A program made the position numbers and the translations under genes. 64,000 nt of DNA. It comes from Natrinema longum. Its GTDB lineage: Archaea; Halobacteriota; Halobacteria; Halobacteriales; Natrialbaceae. The stretch covers positions 2,108,001 through 2,172,000 of the forward strand of contig NZ_CP071463.1 in the NCBI RefSeq assembly GCF_017352095.1, read 5' to 3'. Each line of letters opens with the position of its first letter. Within the stretch, counting starts at the first letter, position 1. The notes under the pieces are model-generated. The model was given only the letters and a program-made list of their open reading frames with translations. It made no database searches and was not told the origin of the DNA. Positions 15,952 to 23,894 of the stretch are shown piece after piece.

Positions 15952-16223
15952 CCCAACTCCGAAAGCAGTGGTTCGATAACCGCCTGTTGGGTGAAGGGTT
16001 CGGGTTGAAGCCCGTCTCGAGTCATGTCGCTCCGAAGGCGATACGATCCGGCGTCGGCCCGTAGGATGTTTTCCAGCGTATCGTCGTCTATCTGTTCCCG
16101 AAGACGGGATACAGCGTCATCAATAGCCTCGAGAAGCCGTATCTCGTCTTCGTCTTCGACCGTCGTCTCGAAGGCTTCCTGAACGAACTCGGTTTGCGGG
16201 GTAGATGTTGTAGCAGGTGGCAT
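15933..16223 (-). pseudogene. N-terminal fragment of the type IIG restriction-methylation gene
   Basis: This frame starts at the ATG at 16223 (MPPATTSTPQTEF) and runs 91 codons to ...IEPLLSELG, then enters the IS and stops five codons later. The segment is a helical lead region (EDEIRLLEAIDDAVSRLREQ; FTQQAVIEPLLSELG) like that before the nuclease core of Eco57I-type enzymes. Removing the IS and one target duplication joins SELG to HSFDTEAGG of the large downstream frame with no frameshift. A TATA-like TTTAA lies upstream on the reverse strand. The frame also extends upstream of 16223 to a non-ATG start, which I reject. Confidence 0.88.
15952..15959. repeat. Target-site duplication, right copy
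   Basis: CCCAACTC, the second copy of the 8-bp duplication produced by the IS5-like element; together with 15004-15011 it fixes the exact insertion point. Confidence 0.9.
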
Positions 16224-16259
16224 ATGATGTTCTCCGAAGGGATGTTTCAAGCCAACCAA

Positions 16260-16815
16260 TCAAACCACGTTAAAGATTGGGAAACGAGTAATAGCGATAG
16301 CACGACTGAACGTGAATCTATAGGACTGCAAGGTTAGATCTGTGAGTGTTTTGACTTGGCTGGTGCCCCACTCTCAATACCCCTATTGGCCAGTCTGCGG
16401 TACAGGAAGAGACAAATTAGCGGCGGTCACGCCAATATCCCTATCAGAAAGAATCCCCGGAAATTCCGCTGATATACATATCAGTATATTGATAATACTT
16501 ATGTGCCCGTGTCTCCATAGTCTTAATTGCTATGTGAGCTACTAATCGAGAGATTCGACAGCAAAGGACGACGCCGCCGGGCCAACCTTACAGGGGACGG
16601 TCCCGGTTTCGGCGTCGAGCAAGTGAGAGCCGAGTTCCCCCGGACTCTCTATCTGGTTCTACCGGGTAGGGAATCAAAACCGTTGGGGACGGCTCTCGGC
16701 AGTTTCCATGTTCACACAATGAAATACAGAACACCTCGCGGAAGTCAAGCAGGTACAGCCAAGCGATCCCTACCAGAATCGAGCGCTCGAACGACCCCAA
16801 CGACGAATCATACCA
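16260..16815. other. Non-coding stretch with AT-rich palindromes
   Basis: Only weak frames without haloarchaeal composition are present. A perfect palindrome with arms CTGATAT (16469-16475) and ATATCAG (16478-16484) is followed by a second interrupted repeat AGTAT...ATACT ending near 16500. These look like operator or promoter elements. I see no RNA gene. Confidence 0.45.
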
Positions 16816-17334
16816 ATGAGTGACGAAGAGTTCAATCGAGACGAACTGTGTGCGGCTGTTGGCGAAGACAACGACCTCGAGCCGCTCGAAAAGGAAATGC
16901 AGATTCGCTGGTCGAAAGCCGGTGAACCACTACCGGAGTCAGTTCCATACGACGACCCTGTCGTGTGGGTCTATTCGGAGATTCGTGGACCATGTCGGCG
17001 TCTCCTGCGACGGAGCAATTTCTGGCCGACGGAACTCCGTGTTGAAGGTGGCAGAAAGGTAGCGCCACACAACTTCTCTGGCGAACGTATCACCGGGGTC
17101 GGCGGATACATCCCAAGAGGGTCCCTGAAACTACAGGGTTCGATTCGCTCCGACTCTACCCATGCCAGCGTCGTCTCTAATGACTGGTCGGAGTCCAATA
17201 GTTCTGTGTCATCCTCTGGTGAATCTTCTGAACCATCGAAGAACAAGAGTCAAGACGGAACTGACGGTGAAGATACTGATTCGGACGCCGACGACGGTGA
17301 CGCCGGGGATACTACTAACCCGTTAGACTGGTAG
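16816..17334 (+). CDS. Hypothetical acidic protein of the element
   Basis: The 172-residue protein begins MSDEEFNRDELCAAVGEDND. Its first 110 residues look folded (DDPVVWVYSEIRGPCRRLLRR; NFSGERITGVGGYIPRGSLKLQG), while the last 60 are low-complexity Ser, Asp and Glu ending TTNPLDW. No known motif is visible. The acidic composition supports a real haloarchaeal gene, and no competing frame overlaps convincingly. It is the last clear gene before the non-coding right arm of the element. Function unknown. Confidence 0.5.
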   Translation: MSDEEFNRDELCAAVGEDNDLEPLEKEMQIRWSKAGEPLPESVPYDDPVVWVYSEIRGPCRRLLRRSNFWPTELRVEGGRKVAPHNFSGERITGVGGYIPRGSLKLQGSIRSDSTHASVVSNDWSESNSSVSSSGESSEPSKNKSQDGTDGEDTDSDADDGDAGDTTNPLDW

Positions 17335-18517
17335 TGCCCTTGTCTTCTATCTATCTCGTCTTTCTCTGCTGTTCGTTTAGAACAACTACAGCAACACTCT
17401 ATCCCTTTCGTATGTTTTCCCTTTCTCTCTTCTACAGTAGTCGTAGTTGTTCGTCCTATACAGTCTATAGAACGAAGAGTATCGTTCGTTCTACTCTTCA
17501 TATAGTATAGGGACGACAGACGACCCTATCGTACTATCTCACTGTTGTCCTACGTAGTGTCGAGGGTCGTCCCTCATACTACGTCTATAACGTTATAGAG
17601 ACTACACAAACGACGACCTACCACTAACACAAGGATAGATCATCCACATAGCGTCCCGCTTGAAGACCGCGACCACTACTAACTACGAATGAGGGTCCGC
17701 TCGAGGTAGCACAAATGCCGCTGTAGGTCAGACACGTTGACTGGAACTATGCTGATGAACCTTTCCCCACCATCGGGAGGGAAACATCGTCTCGACCAAG
17801 CTGACCGCGAAAGTGTCGAGTCAGTCAACCTCTAAACCCCGAATTGGTAAAATTGGTTTGGCACTCTCTGCGGATATTCTCCGCTCGAAACCCACCCGCC
17901 GAGCAGGAGCTTTCTGGTTCTTCGACCCCTCCCATCGCTAATAGTCAGCAACGTTTGTTAGCACAACCTCTGTAGTGGGTGCCGTCCCGGCAAGGGACTT
18001 GGTCGTCTTACACGTTTGCCCATCATAGGGATCATCTTACTGTATCCCTGTGACTGCTGACGCCGTCGTGGGACAGGGGGGACCCCGTAGGGGTGGGGGA
18101 GTGGGTCTGCCGGGGTGTCCAATGGGGTAACTGGTAGTTGGGACTGGCTCTCGGTGAGGACGGGGGTCGGCGTTAGTCGGGTTGGGGTCAGCCGACCCGA
18201 ACTTATCTATCTACACACTCGTACCAGCACCCTGTGAGCGCTCTACAGAAGCAGGGCCAATGGGTACCCCTCGGGGATCGGGTAGGCTGATAGGGGTAGG
18301 AGAGGCGGGGGTCTGGCCGGGGTGGGGGATCAGGGGGTTATCGTGGGCGGTCGAATGGGACCACTCGAGTCGTAGATGGGATAGCCTCCTGATGAACCCG
18401 GACCCCCTGACCCCCTCTCGCGCTCTCTCTGAATGTCCGATTTTCGGGGCCAAATCTAACCGAGATATTGGTACCGTGTTTAAATAATTGAAGTAGGTGA
18501 ACTCGAGTGTCTACCTG
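17335..18517. other. Long non-coding right arm of the element: inverted repeats, then G-runs
   Basis: No frame here has convincing protein character. From 17465 to 17600 inverted repeats follow one another: GAAGAGTA (17474-17481) with TACTCTTC (17492-17499), GACGACCCT (17519-17527) with AGGGTCGTC (17563-17571), ACGTAGT (17552-17558) with ACTACGT (17578-17584), and the perfect 14-base palindrome CTATAACGTTATAG (17585-17598). From about 18070 to 18350 the plus strand carries many runs of three to six G. Such a region could be a replication origin, a transfer origin or a structured RNA. I cannot decide among these. Confidence 0.55.
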
Positions 18518-18709
18518 CTACAAGTCGCCAATCAGGCGAGCCTGTGCGACAGCCAGCGTCTTCTCTTCGTCCGTCTCTGCTTCCGCAATCTCTATCACCT
18601 CGTCCTCGTCGTCAGGTAGTCGAATATCGGGATTCCCGTCGGTCATATACGGACCGTCACTCTCAACGAATGAATCCCTTTCGTCGGTGGCAACCACATA
18701 GGTAGTCAC
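18518..18709 (-). CDS. Small acidic hypothetical protein, 63 residues
   Basis: The product begins MTTYVVATDERDSFVESDGP and ends QARLIGDL. It is strongly acidic (DDEDEVIEIAEAETDEE), a composition expected of a halophile protein rather than of a chance frame in this AT-richer DNA. No motif is recognised. It is the last possible gene before the right attachment site. The overlapping plus-strand frame (Ser-rich) looks like its shadow. Confidence 0.45.
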   Translation of the reverse strand: MTTYVVATDERDSFVESDGPYMTDGNPDIRLPDDEDEVIEIAEAETDEEKTLAVAQARLIGDL

Positions 18710-18866
18710 GGTGGGCGCTGGTCATATCACCAGAAACAGCCGAACGAGGCCAAATCAATCTTGAAAGTTAGGGAAACGGATTGGTCTTGACTCGACATAC
18801 ACTGCTCCCACCCCACATTTTATAAAAGTACAGTTACTATAATATCATAAGAAGGGCCGAAGTGGC

Positions 18867-18909
18867 GCACTCTCCGGCAATACCTGCCCGAAAATAGGCC
18901 AGAGAGTGC
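18867..18909. repeat. Inverted repeat immediately inside attR
   Basis: Arms GCACTCTCCGGC (18867-18878) and GCCAGAGAGTGC (18898-18909) pair at 11 of 12 positions around a 19-base spacer and end three bases before the 57-bp direct repeat. It could be an arm-type site for recombination or a terminator. Confidence 0.6.
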
Positions 18910-18912
18910 TTG

Positions 18913-18969
18913 GGTAAAGCGCGTCCTTGGTAAGGACGAGAGCCCGGGTTCAAATCCCGGCCTAGGCTT
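18913..18969 (+). repeat. attR: 57-bp copy of the tRNA-Thr 3' part
   Basis: Identical to 5605-5661. The 5' part of the tRNA (acceptor 5' strand and D arm) is absent, so this is a truncated copy and not a functional tRNA. It marks the right boundary of the element. Confidence 0.92.
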
Positions 18970-19114
18970 TTCTCGCGTTTCACTCTCTGATCCCGTTTTG
19001 TCACTGTCTCCGGAGTGATCGCCCGCTTCGTTCTCTCGCCTCTCTATCGACTCACTCGAGATGTCTCTCGGAACGATTCTCAGGACCCAGACTATGGCCG
19101 AACGGGATCGAACG

Positions 19115-20185
19115 TCAGTCGAGCGCGACCCGACACCTCGTCTCGGCCGATTCGTATGCGGCTTCGATAGCGTGTAAGTCCGCGAGGCCGTCCTCGCCGT
19201 CGGGCTCGGGGTCGGTGCCGGTGAGCACGCAGTAGCCGAAGTAGTCGAACTCCTCGCAGACCTCGTCGATGGTCGGGCCGGTGTACTCCATCCGGACGTC
19301 GCCGCTTTCGACGACGATCTCCTGGGGGACGACGCCGCCGAAGGGCGACTCGATGTCGATCATGCCCTGGGTGCCGACCAACTCGAGGGCGCTCCGGGCG
19401 TGAGCGTCGAAACTGGCCGTACACGAGGCGGTTGCGCCGGTCTCGTACTCGAGTTGCAACGCGACGTGCTCGTCGATCCCCGTGAAGGGACCGCCACTCG
19501 AGGTGGTGGTCGCGTACACGCCCGTCGGCTCACAGTCGAGGAGGAAGCGAATCGTATTGAGGGGATAGACCCCGAGGTCGACCAGTGCGCCGCCACCGGC
19601 GAGGTCGGGATCGAGCCGCCACGTGTCGGGGCTCGCGGTCTCGAGAAGCGGGTGTGAGAAACTGCCGTGGACTTGCACGACGTCACCGATCGCGCCCTCG
19701 CGGACGAGTTCTCGCGTCCGGCGAACCGTCGGCTCGGTCTGGAGCCGATAGGCGGTCATCAGCGTCACGCCGGCCGTGGTGCAGGCGTCGACGACCTCCC
19801 GAGCGCGCTCGGCGGTCGTCTCGAGCGGTTTTTCGCAGATGACGTGTTTTCCGAAGTCGGCTGCCGCGGTCGCGTACTGGCTGTGGAAGGCGTTCGGCGT
19901 CGCGACGTAGACGCTGTCGTAGGCGTCCGTATGGGTGCCCGCGAGGAACGCGTCGTAATCGATGACGTGTGGGACGTCGTACTCCTCGGCGACGTCAGTC
20001 GCGCGATCGGGGGAGCTCGTGACCAGTACTGTCGGCTCGCAGTAGTTTCCGTTGTGGATCGCGGGCAGCGCACGCTGGCATGCGAAGCCGCCGACCCCGA
20101 TGATTGCGAGTCGAACCGTTCCCGCGATCGATTCGCGCTCCCAGTCCCGTCGCGTGAAGTTCGAGAAGGCCTCTTCGAGCGCCAT
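19115..20185 (-). CDS. Gfo/Idh/MocA oxidoreductase, probable D-xylose 1-dehydrogenase (Gfo6-like)
   Basis: From the ATG at 20185 (MALEEAFSNFTRRDWERES) the protein has 356 residues. The N-terminal Rossmann fold has LAIIGVGGFACQRALPAI, and the family signature CEKPLE follows at about residue 120, containing the catalytic Lys. The C-terminal sheet includes LAGGGALVDLGVYPLNTIRFLL, the usual site of the catalytic His/Tyr helix. The N-terminus and length match haloarchaeal Gfo6, which oxidises D-xylose with NADP as the first step of oxidative pentose degradation. No other xylose genes are adjacent, so substrate is moderately sure. I reject the frame extension to 20560, which overlaps nadA. It is divergent from nadA. 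Confidence 0.75.
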   Translation of the reverse strand: MALEEAFSNFTRRDWERESIAGTVRLAIIGVGGFACQRALPAIHNGNYCEPTVLVTSSPDRATDVAEEYDVPHVIDYDAFLAGTHTDAYDSVYVATPNAFHSQYATAAADFGKHVICEKPLETTAERAREVVDACTTAGVTLMTAYRLQTEPTVRRTRELVREGAIGDVVQVHGSFSHPLLETASPDTWRLDPDLAGGGALVDLGVYPLNTIRFLLDCEPTGVYATTTSSGGPFTGIDEHVALQLEYETGATASCTASFDAHARSALELVGTQGMIDIESPFGGVVPQEIVVESGDVRMEYTGPTIDEVCEEFDYFGYCVLTGTDPEPDGEDGLADLHAIEAAYESAETRCRVALD

Positions 20186-20390
20186 ACTACTGCTACGAAT
20201 CCCAGCGAAAAGGGCTCCACTGACCGGAGTCCTGACTGTCTGTGTTCGGAACTCATCGGTTCCGACGAACAACCGACAATTGGTTTTCGGTCGTTGTATA
20301 CGTCGATGGTATTCCCCCAGTATCCTTTTTCGAAGGAAAAAGTTATTCAATAGTCGCCACTGATATGCAAACAGCCACTGGTGACGTAAG

Positions 20391-21524
20391 ATGGTCAAAA
20401 TGGAAACGGCGGAGCTGGAAACTGATCTGAGTCTGTTCAAATACGACACCCTCGAGCAACTCCCATCGAGGTACCGGGAGCTCGAGGAAGACGAACGGAC
20501 CGAACGCATCGAGGCGGCGCTCGAGGAACTCGGCGACGACGTCGTCATCCTGGGGCACAACTACCAGCGACGGGAGATCGTCGAGCACGCCGACTTCATC
20601 GGTGACTCCTACCAGCTCTCGAAGGAGGCCGCTGAGGCCGACGCCGAGTACGTGATCTTCGGCGGGGTCACGTTCATGGCCGAGAGCGCGGACATCATTA
20701 CGGACGACGACCAGTCCGTGATCCTCCCGAGCATGGAGGCGTCGTGTCCGATGGCCGGCATGGCCGAGGCCCTGCAGGTCGACAGCGCGTGGGCCGAGAT
20801 CACGGCGGCCGCGCCCGACGCCGATATCATCCCGATCACCTACATGAACTCCTACGCGGACCTGAAGGCCTTCTGTGCGAGCCAGGGCGGGCTCGTCTGT
20901 ACCTCCTCGAACGCCCACGAGGCGTTCGAGTACGCCTTCGACGAGGGTGACAAGGTCCTCTTTCTCCCCGACAAGCACCTCGGGGAGAACACGGCCCACC
21001 GGCTCGAGATGGAAGACGAGATCGCCGAGTGGGACCCGTGGGACCCCGAGGGGAAAGACGCCGACGAGGTCGCTGAAAGCGACATCATCCTCTGGGACGG
21101 CTACTGCCAGGTCCACGAGCGGTTCCGCGAGGACCACATCGAACAGGTCCGGGCGGACAACCCGGATGCGAACGTCATCGTCCACCCCGAGTGTCGTCGC
21201 GAGGTCGTCGAAGCGGCGGACGTGGCGGGTTCGACCGCGACGATCTGCGAGACCGTCGCAAACGCCGACCCCGGCGAAACGTGGGCCATCGGCACCGAGA
21301 TCCACCTCACGAACCACCTCCAGCGTTGGCACCCCGAGGTGAACGTCGTGCCCCTCTGTGGCGACGCCTGCATGGACTGCAACGCCATGCGCCAGATCGA
21401 CCCCAACTACCTGACCTGGGTGCTCGAGGAACTCGCGGAGGGACGCGAACACAACGTGATCGAGGTCGCACCCGAGGAGAAGGAACTCGCGGGTGTCGCG
21501 CTCGACCGCATGCTCGAGATCTAA
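20391..21524 (+). CDS. nadA: Quinolinate synthase
   Basis: NadA condenses iminoaspartate with dihydroxyacetone phosphate to make quinolinate, using a [4Fe-4S] cluster. The 377-residue protein has VVILGHNYQRREI, the cluster cysteines at about 119 (EASCPMAGM), about 239 (DGYCQVHERF) and the CMDC pair at about 327-330, plus HPECRREV and a STATI-type motif. Family length is about 370 for this group. The ATG at 20391 is preceded by a direct repeat GCCACTG (20356-20362 and 20374-20380). Its stop is two bases before the nadB start, so nadA, nadB and nadC form one operon. Confidence 0.96.
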   Translation: MVKMETAELETDLSLFKYDTLEQLPSRYRELEEDERTERIEAALEELGDDVVILGHNYQRREIVEHADFIGDSYQLSKEAAEADAEYVIFGGVTFMAESADIITDDDQSVILPSMEASCPMAGMAEALQVDSAWAEITAAAPDADIIPITYMNSYADLKAFCASQGGLVCTSSNAHEAFEYAFDEGDKVLFLPDKHLGENTAHRLEMEDEIAEWDPWDPEGKDADEVAESDIILWDGYCQVHERFREDHIEQVRADNPDANVIVHPECRREVVEAADVAGSTATICETVANADPGETWAIGTEIHLTNHLQRWHPEVNVVPLCGDACMDCNAMRQIDPNYLTWVLEELAEGREHNVIEVAPEEKELAGVALDRMLEI

Positions 21525-21526
21525 CG

Positions 21527-23065
21527 ATGACCGAAACAGACACCAGCACGGCGACGACGACCGACGGCGAGACCGCAGACGTTCTCGTCGTCGGCAGCGG
21601 CATCGCGGGCTGTGCGGCCGCACTCGCGGCCGCCAGAGACGGTGCAGACGTGCTCTTGCTGACGAAAGCGACGAAACCCGACGACGCCAGCACCGACTGG
21701 GCCCAGGGCGGCATCTCGACGACGCGCGGGAATCCGGAGTCGCTCAAGGAAGACATCATCGACGCCAGCGACGGCACTGCCGATCCGGACGCTGTCGATA
21801 CCCTCGTCGCCGAGGCCGACGACGCCGTCGAAGACGTGCTCGTCGACACCCTCGAGGTCGGGTTCGACGAGGCCGACGATGGGGCGTTCGACTACACGCG
21901 CGAAGCGGCACACTCCGAGTACCGAATCCTCCACGTCGACGCCGCGACCGGGACACACATCCTGCGGCCGTTCCTGAACTACGTCGACGACCACGAGCGC
22001 ATCGAGGTCCGGCAGGACACCGCCGCCCTCGAGTTGATCACGGCGGAGGGACGCGTCCACGGTGTCGTCAGCGACGAGGAGTCCGACGGGCACCCGATCT
22101 ACGCGGGTGCGACCGTCCTCGCGACCGGCGGCGTCGGCGCGCTCTACGGGCGATCGACGAACCCCGACGATGCGACCGGCGACGGCATCGCCATGGCCGC
22201 GCTCGCGGGCGCGGATGTCGCGGACATGGAGTACGTCCAGTTCCATCCGACCGCCTACGCCGGCGACGATCCCTTCCTGCTCTCGGAAGCCCTCCGCGGG
22301 GAGGGTGCAGTGTTGCGAAACGGCGACGGCGAACAGTTCATGGCGGACTATCACCCACAGGGTGATCTCGCACCGCGGGACGTCGTCGCCCGCGCGGTCG
22401 AAACCGAGCGCGAGGAAACGGGCGAGGTCGTCCTGGACGTGAGTCCCCTCGAGTTCGCGGCCGAGTATCCCGCCATCGCGGAGAAGTGCCGCGACCGAGG
22501 TTTCGAGGGCGACGAGATCCCGGTCGCTCCCTGCGAGCACTTCCTGTGTGGTGGGATCGACGTCGACGACCGCGGTCGCACCTCGCTCGATCGGCTCTAC
22601 GCCGTCGGCGAGTGCGCCCGGACCGGCGTCCACGGCGCGAACCGACTGGCCAGTACCAGCCTGCTCGAGGGACTCGTCTGGGGGCTCCGCGCCGGCGAAG
22701 ATGCGACCGGTTTCGAGGCCGAGGCCGTCGAGGCTCCCGAACTCTCCAACCGGGACCCCACTCTCCCCGAGCGCTTCGCCGCCGAGAAGTTCACCCGACT
22801 CACGCAAACGACGGACGAGTATCTGGGCCTCGAGCGCGATCCCGAGGAGATCGCTCGCGCGAGTAGCGTCCTCCGGCGGCTCAAGGGCGAGGTCGACGCC
22901 TACATCCGGACCCGGACGGCGCGGGACCTCTACGAACTTCGAAACGCCAGCGTCGTCGCATTGCTGATCGCGCGGGCGGCCAGCGAGAACACCGAGTCCG
23001 TGGGCTGTCACTACGTCGCGACCGACGCCGACGAGTCGGTGCCCGAATCGCCGGCGGACGATTGA
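21527..23065 (+). CDS. nadB: L-aspartate oxidase
   Basis: NadB oxidises L-aspartate to iminoaspartate with FAD, feeding NadA. The 512-residue protein has the FAD-binding VLVVGSGIAGCAAALAAA at about residue 16-33, TDWAQGGI, the active-site region HPTAYAGDDPFLLSEALRGEG, and EHFLCGGIDVDDRG with CARTGVHGANRLASTSLLEG near the flavin C-terminal signature. I chose the ATG at 21527, directly after the nadA stop; the longer frame overlaps nadA out of phase. It is translationally close to nadA and followed seven bases later by nadC. The cytoplasmic complex of NadA and NadB protects unstable iminoaspartate in bacteria; that is inference here. Confidence 0.96.
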   Translation: MTETDTSTATTTDGETADVLVVGSGIAGCAAALAAARDGADVLLLTKATKPDDASTDWAQGGISTTRGNPESLKEDIIDASDGTADPDAVDTLVAEADDAVEDVLVDTLEVGFDEADDGAFDYTREAAHSEYRILHVDAATGTHILRPFLNYVDDHERIEVRQDTAALELITAEGRVHGVVSDEESDGHPIYAGATVLATGGVGALYGRSTNPDDATGDGIAMAALAGADVADMEYVQFHPTAYAGDDPFLLSEALRGEGAVLRNGDGEQFMADYHPQGDLAPRDVVARAVETEREETGEVVLDVSPLEFAAEYPAIAEKCRDRGFEGDEIPVAPCEHFLCGGIDVDDRGRTSLDRLYAVGECARTGVHGANRLASTSLLEGLVWGLRAGEDATGFEAEAVEAPELSNRDPTLPERFAAEKFTRLTQTTDEYLGLERDPEEIARASSVLRRLKGEVDAYIRTRTARDLYELRNASVVALLIARAASENTESVGCHYVATDADESVPESPADD

Positions 23066-23072
23066 CACAGCT

Positions 23073-23888
23073 ATGATCACCGACGCACAGGTCGAACGCT
23101 GGCTCCGCGAGGACGTCGGCCACCACGACGTGACGAATCAGGTCCCCGGCGAGACGACCGGCAGGCTCGTCGCGAAGGACTCGGGGGTCGTCGCCGGCCT
23201 CGAGGCCGCGACGGCCGTCTTCGAGTATCTCGACGTGACCGTGACCGATCGGCTCGAGGACGGCACCGCCGTCGAACCCGGCGACGACGTGCTCCGGGTC
23301 GAGGGGACAGCACGCGAGGTCCTCCGCGGCGAGCGCGTCGCCGTGAATCTCGCGGGCCACGCGTCGGGGATCGCGACCCGGACGCGGACAGCCGTCGACG
23401 CGGCCAGGGCCGAATCCGAGGCCGTCTCGATCGCCGCGACCAGGAAGACTACCCCGGGTCTGCGTGGCCTCGAGAAGCGCGCCGTCGTCGCGGGCGGCGG
23501 CGACACCCACCGGCTTGACCTCTCCCACATGGTGATGGTCAAGGACAACCACATCGCCGAGATGGGGCTCGAGGACGCGATCGAACGCTTCCAGGAGCGG
23601 ACCTCGTTCGCGACGAAGATCGACGTGGAGGTCGAGACCGTCGCGGATGCGCCGCGGGCGGCCGCTGCCGGTGCCGACGTCGTCTTGCTCGATAACATGT
23701 CGCCCGGGGACACCCGGCGAGCAGTCGCCGAGCTCGCCGACTACGAGGGCGTGCTGGTCGAAGCCAGCGGCGGGATCACCGTCGCGGACGTTCCCGACTA
23801 CGCTGCCACCGGCGTCGACGTGATTTCGATGGGGTCGCTCACCCACTCGGCACCGTCGCTGGATCTCTCCTTCCGGACCGACGAGTAA
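23073..23888 (+). CDS. nadC: Nicotinate-nucleotide pyrophosphorylase (carboxylating)
   Basis: NadC converts quinolinate and PRPP to nicotinate mononucleotide, CO2 and pyrophosphate. The 271-residue protein shows LREDVGHHDVT at the N-terminus, the substrate-binding ATRKTTPGLRGLEKRAVVAGGG block at about 127-148, HRLDLSHMVMVKDNH, EVEVETV-type sheet and the C-terminal VLVEASGGITVADVPDYAATGVDVISMG phosphate-binding region. Length fits the family. It starts seven bases after nadB and ends the operon. A convergent gene follows only six bases later. Confidence 0.95.
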   Translation: MITDAQVERWLREDVGHHDVTNQVPGETTGRLVAKDSGVVAGLEAATAVFEYLDVTVTDRLEDGTAVEPGDDVLRVEGTAREVLRGERVAVNLAGHASGIATRTRTAVDAARAESEAVSIAATRKTTPGLRGLEKRAVVAGGGDTHRLDLSHMVMVKDNHIAEMGLEDAIERFQERTSFATKIDVEVETVADAPRAAAAGADVVLLDNMSPGDTRRAVAELADYEGVLVEASGGITVADVPDYAATGVDVISMGSLTHSAPSLDLSFRTDE

Positions 23889-23894
23889 CCGGCC

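Larger units (their letters stand above)
5605..18969. mobile_element. Integrated genetic element in tRNA-Thr (about 13.4 kb)
   Basis: Perfect 57-bp direct repeats bound the element. The first gene inside is a tyrosine integrase about 180 bases from attL. The content is accessory: coiled-coil protein, lipoprotein, winged-helix regulator, small zinc proteins, a DUF4268-like protein, a type IIG restriction-methylation enzyme and a nested IS5-like insertion. The DNA is visibly AT-richer than the chromosome on both sides, and about a quarter is non-coding. No virus capsid, spike or packaging ATPase gene is recognisable and no replication initiator is obvious, so I read it as a defence-carrying integrative element rather than an intact provirus. 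Confidence 0.9.

Noticed and set aside
16527-16823. 98-codon frame before the hypothetical gene at 16816
   Set aside because: It starts at TTG, is basic and overlaps the better gene; no supporting signal.
18182-18487. 101-codon plus-strand frame and an 80-codon minus-strand frame in the G-rich region
   Set aside because: Composition is driven by G-runs and Arg/Gly/Pro codons; no haloarchaeal acidic bias and no promoter.
18913-18969. Second tRNA-Thr gene
   Set aside because: Only the 3' part is present; the acceptor 5' strand and D arm are missing, so it is an attachment-site copy.
5605-18969. Element considered as an intact provirus
   Set aside because: No spike, capsid or packaging ATPase gene is visible; only an integrase and a repressor-like gene hint at virus ancestry.
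20186-20560. N-terminal extension of the D-xylose dehydrogenase-like frame
   Set aside because: It overlaps the nadA start and reads as Ser and Arg-rich shadow; the ATG at 20185 matches Gfo6-type starts.
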